A DNA stretch of 64,000 nt, from NCBI RefSeq assembly GCF_030317105.1, contig NZ_JASZYG010000009.1, positions 1-64,000 on the forward strand. The letters run 5' to 3'. The notes below the pieces were generated by a model. That model was given only the letters and a program-made list of their open reading frames with translations, was not told where the DNA came from and made no database searches. The number at the start of each line of letters is the position of its first letter. Positions within the stretch are counted from its first letter, which is position 1. Shown here piece after piece: positions 35,101 through 41,709 of the stretch. Source of the DNA: Variovorax brevis (GTDB taxonomy: Bacteria > Pseudomonadota > Gammaproteobacteria > Burkholderiales > Burkholderiaceae_C). The position numbers and the translations under genes were made by a program.

Positions 35101-35181
35101 GCTCACTTCGTGTAGCCTCCTCCCCCCTTCAGGGGGCAACACCAGCGGCCCGGCGAAGCCGGTTCCGCGGTGTTCCGCGAA
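35101..35181 (+). repeat. Nested-hairpin intergenic repeat, copy A
   Basis: This segment and 36271-36354 share most of their sequence over about 80 bases: CACTTCGTGT, then C-rich CCCC..GGGGGCAAC, CCAGCGGCCCGGC, AAGCCGGTTCCGCGG, and a GTTTC/GTTCC-type end. The core folds as a nested hairpin (AACACC-GCGG against CCGC-GGTGTT outside, CCGGC-GAA-GCCGG inside). It separates the ATPase and permease genes in the operon and looks like a dispersed REP-type element. Confidence 0.8.
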
Positions 35182-35243
35182 CGGGCACCGCTTCGCTTGC
35201 CGGCTTGCGTTGGCCACTTTCTGCAGACTGAGGCACGGGACGT

Positions 35244-36254
35244 ATGGCAACCCAACAAGAATCCGAAGGCGCGGCGCACCGCGCCGAAGCCAAGCCCCGC
35301 TGGACCGAGCATCTGCGCGGCATCGGGCCGGTCATCGGCCTGGTGCTGCTGTGCATCGCCGGCACGGCGCTCAACAGCGATTTCGCCACGCCCGACAACG
35401 TGATGAACGTGCTCACGCGCACGGCCTTCATCGGCATCATCGCGGTGGGCATGTGCTTCGTGATCATCTCGGGTGGCATCGACTTGTCGGTGGGCTCGAT
35501 GGCGGCGCTCATCGCGGGCAGCGTGATCATGTTCATCAACTGGGCCGGGCCGGCGACGGGCTCGCCGTTGATGGCGGTGGTGCTGGGGGCGGGGCTCGCC
35601 GTCGTGCTGGGCGCGATGTTCGGGTTGGCGCACGGGTTGCTCATCACCAAGGGGCGCATCGAGCCCTTCATCGTGACGCTGGGCACGCTGGGGATCTTCC
35701 GCGCGTACCTCACGTACTTCGCGGACGGTGGCGCGCTCACGCTCGACAACGACTTGTCGGACCTGTACGCGCCGGTGTACTACGCGAGCCTCGCGGGCAT
35801 CCCGATTCCGGTGTGGGTGTTCGTGATCGTCGCGGTGATCGGCGGGCTGATCCTGAATCGCACCGCGTATGGACGCTACGTGCAGGCGATCGGCTCCAAT
35901 GAACAGGTCGCGCGCTATGCGGCCGTCGACGTCGACCGCGTGAAGATCCTGACTTACGTGCTGCTCGGCGTGTGCGTCGGCATTGCGACCTTGCTGTACG
36001 TGCCGCGCCTCGGCTCCGCATCGCCCACGACGGGCCTGCTGTGGGAGCTCGAAGCCATCGCCGCCGTGATCGTCGGCGGCACCGCATTGAAGGGCGGCGC
36101 GGGCAGCATCACTGGCACGGTGATCGGCGCAATCCTGCTCTCGGTCATCAGCAACATCCTGAACCTCACCAGCATCATCAGCGTGTACCTCAACGCAGCG
36201 GTGCAGGGTTTCGTGATCATCATCGTCGCGTTCTTGCAGCGTGGAAGGAGATGA
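35244..36254 (+). CDS. Sugar ABC importer permease (RbsC-like)
   Basis: 336 residues, with a polar N-terminal 25 residues and then about eight to ten membrane helices. 'FVIISGGIDLSVGSMAALIAG' and 'FIVTLGTLGIFRAYLTYFADG' are RbsC-family hallmarks, and 'ELEAIAAVIVGGTALKGGAG' is the loop that couples to the ATPase. The 160-base gap from the ATPase gene is filled by repeat copy A, and repeat copy B follows the gene. Confidence 0.94.
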   Translation: MATQQESEGAAHRAEAKPRWTEHLRGIGPVIGLVLLCIAGTALNSDFATPDNVMNVLTRTAFIGIIAVGMCFVIISGGIDLSVGSMAALIAGSVIMFINWAGPATGSPLMAVVLGAGLAVVLGAMFGLAHGLLITKGRIEPFIVTLGTLGIFRAYLTYFADGGALTLDNDLSDLYAPVYYASLAGIPIPVWVFVIVAVIGGLILNRTAYGRYVQAIGSNEQVARYAAVDVDRVKILTYVLLGVCVGIATLLYVPRLGSASPTTGLLWELEAIAAVIVGGTALKGGAGSITGTVIGAILLSVISNILNLTSIISVYLNAAVQGFVIIIVAFLQRGRR

Positions 36255-36270
36255 CTCGCCCCCAGGCTCC

Positions 36271-36354
36271 GCGCACTTCGTGTCGCTCCTCCAACCCCCT
36301 GCCGGGGGCAACGCCAGCGGCCCGGCAAAGCCGGTTCCGCGGCGTTTCACGAAG
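36271..36354 (+). repeat. Nested-hairpin intergenic repeat, copy B
   Basis: The second copy of the element at 35101-35181, in the same orientation. Differences such as CCGGCAAAGCC for CCGGCGAAGCC and GGCGTTTCACGAA for GGTGTTCCGCGAA leave the hairpin arms paired (GACGCC-type changes are matched on the other arm: AACGCC against GGCGTT). This compensation suggests that the fold, not the exact sequence, is kept. Confidence 0.8.
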
Positions 36355-36412
36355 GAATCAGTTCAGTGTTTCGTTCCCGTCGTTTTCATCCACCCATAGG
36401 AGACATCTCGCA

Positions 36413-37375
36413 ATGACAACTTTCACTCGTCGAATCGCACTCACGGCCGTGGCGGCCGCAGCGCTGGCCAGCGTGCCCGCACTGGCCCAGGAAAAGGTCA
36501 ACCTTGGCGTGTCGATTCCCGCTGCTACGCACTCCTTCATGGGTGGCATCAACTACTGGGCCAACCAGGCGAAGAAGGACCTGGAAAAGCAGCACAAGGA
36601 CCTGAAGATCACGATCAAGACAGCAGCCAATGCGCCCGAGCAGGCGAACCAGCTGCAAGACTTGTCGACGGTCACCAAGATCAACGCACTCGTCGTGTTC
36701 CCGTTTGAATCGGCCGCGCTGACCAAGCCGGTCGCACAAGTGAAAGCCAAGGGCGCCTACGTGACCGTGGTCGACCGCGGCCTGACCGACACCAGCGCGC
36801 AAGACGCTTACGTCGCTGGCGACAACACGGCCTTCGGCAAGATCCCGGCCGAATACATCGTCAAGCAACTGGGCGGCAAGGGCAACGTCGTCGCGCTGCG
36901 CGGCATCGCGACCACGCTGGACAACGAGCGCATGGACGCCTTCAACGCAGTCCTCAAGGGCAGCCCCGACGTGAAGCTGCTCGACGCCAAGTACGCCAAC
37001 TGGAACCGCGACGACGCCTTCAAGGTCACGCAGGACTACCTGACCCGCTTCAAGAACATCGACGCGATCTGGGCCGCTGACGACGACATGGCCGTGGGCG
37101 TGCTTAAGGCCATCGAGCAGGCCAAGCGCGACGACATCAAGATCATCTTCGGTGGCGCCGGTGCCAAGGGCATGGTCAAGACGATCATGGACGGCAAGGA
37201 CAAGCGCATCACCGCCGACGTGAGCTACTCGCCCAAGTTCATCTACGACGCGATCAAGCTGACGGCGGAAGCGCGTTTGAAGGGCGAGAAGCTGCCAGCA
37301 ACGACGATCATCCCGTCGGTGCTGATCACGAAGGACAACGCCAAGGACTTCTACCACCCGGACAGCCCGTTCTGA
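36413..37375 (+). CDS. Periplasmic sugar-binding protein of the ABC importer (RbsB-like)
   Basis: 320 residues. The signal peptide 'RRIALTAVAAAALASVPALA' is cleaved before Gln. The mature part is a type I periplasmic binding fold: 'VNLGVSIPAATHSFMGGINY', 'LVVFPFESAALTKPVAQVKA' and 'VTVVDRGLTD' are typical. The ligand is unknown; a monosaccharide or polyol is likely. TAGGAG lies 10 bases before the ATG. Confidence 0.94.
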   Translation: MTTFTRRIALTAVAAAALASVPALAQEKVNLGVSIPAATHSFMGGINYWANQAKKDLEKQHKDLKITIKTAANAPEQANQLQDLSTVTKINALVVFPFESAALTKPVAQVKAKGAYVTVVDRGLTDTSAQDAYVAGDNTAFGKIPAEYIVKQLGGKGNVVALRGIATTLDNERMDAFNAVLKGSPDVKLLDAKYANWNRDDAFKVTQDYLTRFKNIDAIWAADDDMAVGVLKAIEQAKRDDIKIIFGGAGAKGMVKTIMDGKDKRITADVSYSPKFIYDAIKLTAEARLKGEKLPATTIIPSVLITKDNAKDFYHPDSPF

Positions 37376-37392
37376 GGATTCTTCGGACATTA

Positions 37393-37503
37393 CTCCCTCT
37401 CCCTCCGGGAGAGGGCTGGGGTGAGGGCTCCGGACCTTTGAAAACGTGGGGCGATGGATACGCCCGTGCCCTCACCCTGACCCTTTCCCGGAGGGAGAGG
37501 GAA
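37393..37503 (+). repeat. Long intergenic inverted repeat (copy 1)
   Basis: The left arm CTCCCTCTCCCTCCGGGAG... through GGTGAGGGC (to about 37429) is the reverse complement, with a few mismatches, of the right arm GCCCTCACCCTGACCC...GGAGGGAGAGGG (from about 37469). The centre of about 40 bases is unpaired. The arms themselves contain small CCTCCGGGAG palindromes. The right arm supplies the GGGAGAGGG that serves as ribosome site for the next gene. A related element occurs at 41612-41709. Confidence 0.85.
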
Positions 37504-37510
37504 TAAACCA

Positions 37511-38695
37511 ATGGGCCACTCCATGAGCACTTCAACTTCCCGGCGCAAGCTGCGCTACGCCATGGTCGGCGGCGGGCGCGATGCCTTCATCGGCGCCGTG
37601 CACCGCCATGCCATCGCGCTGGACGGCCAAGCCGAACTGGTGGCCGGCGCGCTGTCCTCCACGCCCGACAAGGCACGCGCCTCGGGCCGTGATCTCTTCC
37701 TGGCCGACGACCGCAACCATGGCGACTGGCAATCATTGCTCGCCAACGAGCTGAAACGCCCGGCCGACCAGCGCATCGACTTCGTCTCGATCGTCACACC
37801 CAACCACGTGCACCACCCCGTGGCGCAGGCCTTCGTCGACGCCGGCTTCCACGTCGTGTGCGACAAGCCGCTCGTTCACACCTCGGCCCAAGCCGATGCG
37901 CTCGTGGCCGCCGTGCAAAAGCGTGGCACCGTCTTCGGCGTCACCTACAACTACACCGGCTACCCGATGGTGCGGCAAGCCCGCGCCATGGTCGCTGCCG
38001 GTGAACTCGGCGAGATCCGCAAGGTCGTCGTCGAATACAACCAGGGCTGGCTTTCGACGCACCTCGAAGGCAGCGGCAACAAGCAGGCCGACTGGCGCAC
38101 CGACCCCGCGCGCAGCGGCGCAGCCGGCGCAATCGGCGACATCGGCTCGCACGCCGAGAATCTCGTGGCGACGGTGACGGGCCTCGACATCGAGAGCCTG
38201 TGCGCCGACCTCAGCAGCCTCGTGCCGGGCCGCGCGCTCGACGACGACGGCAGCCTGCTCTTGCGCTTCAAGGGCGGCGCACGCGGCGTGCTGATCGCCT
38301 CGCAGATCAACACCGGACTGGAGAACGACCTGCGCCTGCGCGCGTCGGGCACGCTCGGCACGCTCGAATGGCGCCAGGAGCAACCGAGCCAGCTCGTGCA
38401 CCTGCCGCATGACGGGCCCAAGCGCATCCTCACGCGCGGTTCGCCCTGGCTGCATCCCTCGGCGCAGCGCGCGAGCCGCATTCCGGCCGGGCATCCTGAA
38501 GGTTTCATCGAGGCCTTTGCGAATGTGTACGGCGGTGTGATGGCGGACATCCGCGCCCGCATCGACGGCGTCGAAGCCGATCCGCTGGCGGCTGACTACC
38601 CGCGTGTTGAAGACGGCGCGCGCGGTGTGCGCTTCATCGAGCGCACCGTCGCATCGTCTTCCAGCGATGCCAAGTGGACGCGCTTCCAGGACTGA
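37511..38695 (+). CDS. Gfo/Idh/MocA-family sugar oxidoreductase
   Basis: 394 residues. The NAD(P)-binding region reads 'LRYAMVGGGRDAFIGAVHR', a variant of the GxGxxG loop, followed by 'VSIVTPNHVHHPVAQAFVDA' and 'GFHVVCDKPLVHTSAQADAL', where DKP replaces the usual EKP. It should oxidise or epimerise the imported sugar or cyclitol. ATG 37511 is chosen because GAGAGGG is 9 bases upstream; ATG 37523 is possible. Beyond its TGA the same frame stays open through the hexanucleotide tract at 38779. Confidence 0.92.
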   Translation: MGHSMSTSTSRRKLRYAMVGGGRDAFIGAVHRHAIALDGQAELVAGALSSTPDKARASGRDLFLADDRNHGDWQSLLANELKRPADQRIDFVSIVTPNHVHHPVAQAFVDAGFHVVCDKPLVHTSAQADALVAAVQKRGTVFGVTYNYTGYPMVRQARAMVAAGELGEIRKVVVEYNQGWLSTHLEGSGNKQADWRTDPARSGAAGAIGDIGSHAENLVATVTGLDIESLCADLSSLVPGRALDDDGSLLLRFKGGARGVLIASQINTGLENDLRLRASGTLGTLEWRQEQPSQLVHLPHDGPKRILTRGSPWLHPSAQRASRIPAGHPEGFIEAFANVYGGVMADIRARIDGVEADPLAADYPRVEDGARGVRFIERTVASSSSDAKWTRFQD

Positions 38696-38778
38696 CATAA
38701 GCGCAGGCGCGCCCTCGCGAGGATTGATTCGCAGGCCTGGCCCGCGCACATCAACAGCGAACCCTGTGTGAAGGTGAC

Positions 38779-38838
38779 GCAGAAGCAGAAGCAGAAGCAG
38801 AAGCAGAAGCAGAAGCAGAAGCAGAAGCAGAAGCAGAA
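38779..38838 (+). repeat. Hexanucleotide tandem repeat, ten copies of GCAGAA
   Basis: Ten perfect copies of GCAGAA in a row, read as alternating Gln-Lys in the frame of the upstream oxidoreductase and as Phe-Cys on the other strand. Perfect copies suggest recent slippage, so copy number may vary between strains. The rest of 38696-38913 has no gene I can support. Confidence 0.97.
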
Positions 38839-38913
38839 GTAGGCGCGAGCCGACAGCCCCACGCGGCGGCGCGGCCGGGCACGGATCCCAAGGCTGGCCT
38901 AGGATGACCCTTC

Positions 38914-39978
38914 ATGGCCGCCCTCCCGTCCCCCGTCAGCTACGCCTCGCGCCCCGACGATCTGGTGGTCGCGAGGCCGGAGGGCCTGTACTGCCCGCCG
39001 GGCGATTTCTTCATCGACGCCTGGCGCCCGGTCGAACGCTCCGTCATCACCCACGCCCATTCCGACCACGCGCGCATCGGCCACGCCCACTACCTCGCGC
39101 ACGATGACAGCGCCGGCATCCTTCGCGCCCGCCTCGCCGCCGACATCCCATTGCAAACCCAGCCCTACGGTGAAGTCACCGAACACAAGGGCGTGAAGAT
39201 CTCATTGCACCCGGCAGGCCACGTGCTCGGCTCTTCGCAAGTCCGACTGGAGCACGACGGCCGCGTGTGGGTCGCGTCGGGCGACTACAAGACCGAGGCC
39301 GACGGCACCTGCACGCCCTTCGAGCCTGTGCCGTGCGATGTCTTCATCACCGAATCGACCTTTGGCCTGCCGATCTACCGCTGGCCCACGCAGCCGGTGC
39401 TGTTCTCCGAGATCAACGACTGGTGGCGGCAGAACGCGGAAGAAGGGCGCGCCTCGGTGCTGCTGTGCTATGCCTTCGGCAAGGCCCAGCGCATCCTGCA
39501 CGGCGTGGACCCCGGCATCGGGCCGATCGTCGTGCACGGTGCGGTCGAGCCACTCAACGCGGTGTATCGCGAAGCCGGCGTGGCACTGCCACCGACGCTG
39601 CGCGTGACCGACAACGGTGTCGACGCCGCCCTGTTGCGCCGCGCACTGGTGCTCGCGCCGCCCTCAGCCCACGGCACGCCGTGGATGCGCCGATTCGGCA
39701 ACTACTCCGACGCCTTCGCCAGCGGCTGGATGCAACTGCGTGGTGCACGTCGGCGCCGCGGTGTCGATCGCGGCTTCGTCATGTCCGACCATGCGGACTG
39801 GCCGGGCTTGCTCAGCGCCATCTCGGGCACGGGCGCGCAGCGCGTGTTCGTCACCCATGGCAGCGTCGCGGTGCTCGTTCGCTGGCTCACCGAAAACGGC
39901 CTAGATGCGCAAGGCTTCAAGACGGAATACGGCGCGCAGGACGACGATCCGCCACCGGCCGAATCAGCGACCGCCTGA
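38914..39978 (+). CDS. Ligase-associated DNA damage response exonuclease (MBL fold)
   Basis: 354 residues of the metallo-beta-lactamase/CPSF family. 'SVITHAHSDHARIGHAHYL' gives the metal site (His 47, His 49, Asp 51, His 52); 'HPAGHVLGSSQVRLEHDG' and 'VASGDYKTEADGTCTPFE' supply further ligands, and 'GFVMSDHADWPGLLSAI' is the C-terminal histidine motif. Proteins with this sequence pattern are encoded beside an ATP-dependent ligase and are annotated as its partner exonuclease. The stop overlaps the ligase start (TGATG). Confidence 0.92.
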   Translation: MAALPSPVSYASRPDDLVVARPEGLYCPPGDFFIDAWRPVERSVITHAHSDHARIGHAHYLAHDDSAGILRARLAADIPLQTQPYGEVTEHKGVKISLHPAGHVLGSSQVRLEHDGRVWVASGDYKTEADGTCTPFEPVPCDVFITESTFGLPIYRWPTQPVLFSEINDWWRQNAEEGRASVLLCYAFGKAQRILHGVDPGIGPIVVHGAVEPLNAVYREAGVALPPTLRVTDNGVDAALLRRALVLAPPSAHGTPWMRRFGNYSDAFASGWMQLRGARRRRGVDRGFVMSDHADWPGLLSAISGTGAQRVFVTHGSVAVLVRWLTENGLDAQGFKTEYGAQDDDPPPAESATA

Positions 39979-41663
39979 TGAAGGACTTCGCCGCGCTCTA
40001 CCGCATGCTGGACGCGACCACGTCCAGCCTCGCCAAGCAGGCAGCCTTGCAGCGATACCTGAAAGACGCGCCGCCCCAAGACGCCGCATGGGCGGTCTAC
40101 TTCCTCGCCGGCGGCAAGCCGCGCCAGATCGTGCCGGTGAAGCTGCTGCGCCTATTGGCCCAGGAAGCCGCGGGCCTGCCCGAATGGCTCTTCGACGAAA
40201 GCTACGAAGCCGTCGGCGACCTGGCGGAGACCATCGCACTGCTCCTGCCGCCGCCCACGGACGCGCATGACCTCGGGCTTGCCCACTGGGTCGAGCAACA
40301 CCTGCTGCCGCTGCGCAAGGTACCGCCCACCGAACTCGCGGACCGGCTGCGTGCGCAGTGGCGCCAACTTGCACCCGATGAGCGGCTCGTGTACTTCAAG
40401 CTCATCACCGGTGCCTTTCGCGTGGGCGTGTCGAAGCTGCAGGTGACGCAGGCGCTGGCGGCCGTGAGCGGTGTCGATGCCAAGCGCATTGCGCAGCGAT
40501 TGATGGGGTATACGCACATCAGTGCCTTGCCCTCCATCGAGGCCTATCACGCGCTCATCGTGCCGCCGACCGAAGGCGTTCATGAAATCGGCACCGGTGG
40601 CCAACCGTACCCGTTCTTCTTGGCGCATCCCTTCAACCTGCCGCTGGAGTCCTTCAACGCCACGCTGGGCGCGCCCCGCGACTGGATTGTCGAATGGAAG
40701 TGGGACGGCATCCGCGCGCAACTGGTGAAGCGCGGTGGGCAAGCCTGGCTGTGGTCGCGCGGCGAAGAACTGGTGACCGAGCGCTTTCCGGAGTTGGCGC
40801 AGATGGGCGATGCGCTGCCCGACGGCACCGTGCTCGATGGCGAGATCGTGGTGTGGCGCGACGACCGGGTGCAACCCTTCGCGGACTTGCAAAAGCGCAT
40901 CGGCCGCAAGACCATTGGCGCCAAGCTATTGCGCGAGATTCCCGTGGTGCTCCTTGTCTACGACATCCTCGAATGGGAAGGGCGCGACCTGCGCGCCACG
41001 CCGCAGCACGAACGGCGCGTGCTGCTCGACGACGTGGTGACGCAGCTTCAACACCCTGCACTCATCGCCAGCCTCATGCTCGCCGGTGAGGATTGGGCCG
41101 ACCTGGCGCGCCAGCGCGAAGCCGCACGCGCGATGGGCGTGGAAGGTTTCATGCTCAAGCGCCGCGACGCGCACTACGGCGTGGGCCGCACCAAGGATGT
41201 GGGCGTGTGGTGGAAGTGGAAGATCGATCCGCTCAGCGTCGACGCGGTGCTCATCTACGCGCAGCGCGGACACGGGCGCCGTGCGAGCCTTTACAGCGAC
41301 TACACGTTCGCGGTGTGGGACGCTGCGCCTGGCACGCCCGAGCGCAAGCTGGTGCCATTCGCCAAGGCCTATTCCGGATTGACGGATGCGGAGATGGCGC
41401 GTGTCGATGCGTTGATCCGCAAGACCACGATCGAGAGCTTCGGGCCGGTGCGCAGTGTGCAGCCGACCATGGTGTTTGAACTCGGCTTCGAAGGCATTGC
41501 GCGCAGCACACGCCACAAGAGCGGCATCGCCGTGCGCTTTCCGCGCATGCTGCGCTGGCGCGAGGACAAGCCGGTGGAAGAGGCGGATACCCTCGATACG
41601 CTGGCTGCCCTGCTCCCTCCCCTTCCGGGGGAGGGTGGGGGTGGGGGCACTGGGCGTGTCTAG
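39978..41663 (+). CDS. ATP-dependent DNA ligase (ligase-associated repair cluster)
   Basis: 561 residues. The adenylation motif 'WIVEWKWDGIRAQLVKR' places the nucleophilic Lys 241; 'VLDGEIVVW' and 'GVEGFMLKRRDAHYGVGRTK' and 'WWKWKIDPLSVDAVLIYAQ' are motifs III to V. An N-terminal helical domain (residues 1-220) resembles that of LigB/LigC and eukaryotic type ligases. It is distinct from the essential NAD ligase LigA. Its last ~17 codons ('LPPLPGEGGGGGTGRV') are encoded by the inverted repeat at 41612-41709, which has evidently replaced the native C-terminus. Confidence 0.95.
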   Translation: MKDFAALYRMLDATTSSLAKQAALQRYLKDAPPQDAAWAVYFLAGGKPRQIVPVKLLRLLAQEAAGLPEWLFDESYEAVGDLAETIALLLPPPTDAHDLGLAHWVEQHLLPLRKVPPTELADRLRAQWRQLAPDERLVYFKLITGAFRVGVSKLQVTQALAAVSGVDAKRIAQRLMGYTHISALPSIEAYHALIVPPTEGVHEIGTGGQPYPFFLAHPFNLPLESFNATLGAPRDWIVEWKWDGIRAQLVKRGGQAWLWSRGEELVTERFPELAQMGDALPDGTVLDGEIVVWRDDRVQPFADLQKRIGRKTIGAKLLREIPVVLLVYDILEWEGRDLRATPQHERRVLLDDVVTQLQHPALIASLMLAGEDWADLARQREAARAMGVEGFMLKRRDAHYGVGRTKDVGVWWKWKIDPLSVDAVLIYAQRGHGRRASLYSDYTFAVWDAAPGTPERKLVPFAKAYSGLTDAEMARVDALIRKTTIESFGPVRSVQPTMVFELGFEGIARSTRHKSGIAVRFPRMLRWREDKPVEEADTLDTLAALLPPLPGEGGGGGTGRV

Positions 41664-41709
41664 CGTCGCGGTGCCCCCATCCCAACCTTCCCCCGAAAGG
41701 GGAAGGAGC
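41612..41709 (+). repeat. Long inverted repeat across the ligase/helicase junction (copy 2)
   Basis: Bases 41612-41650 and 41671-41709 are inverted 39-base arms that match at 34 positions, separated by 20 bases. It belongs to the same C/G-run family as the element at 37393-37503. It contains the end of the ligase gene and the start region of the helicase gene, including the AAGGAG at 41702-41707. Confidence 0.9.

Noticed and set aside
33214..35115. 633-codon frame overlapping the ROK and ABC ATPase genes on the same strand
   Set aside because: Arg-rich translation out of frame with two proteins whose motifs are complete.
38596..38862. Minus-strand frame with ten Phe-Cys repeats
   Set aside because: It exists only because the hexanucleotide tract has no stops on that strand; no ribosome site or homologous sequence around it.
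41455..41670. Helicase start at the upstream ATG 41455
   Set aside because: The added residues are an out-of-frame reading of the ligase gene and do not resemble helicase sequence.
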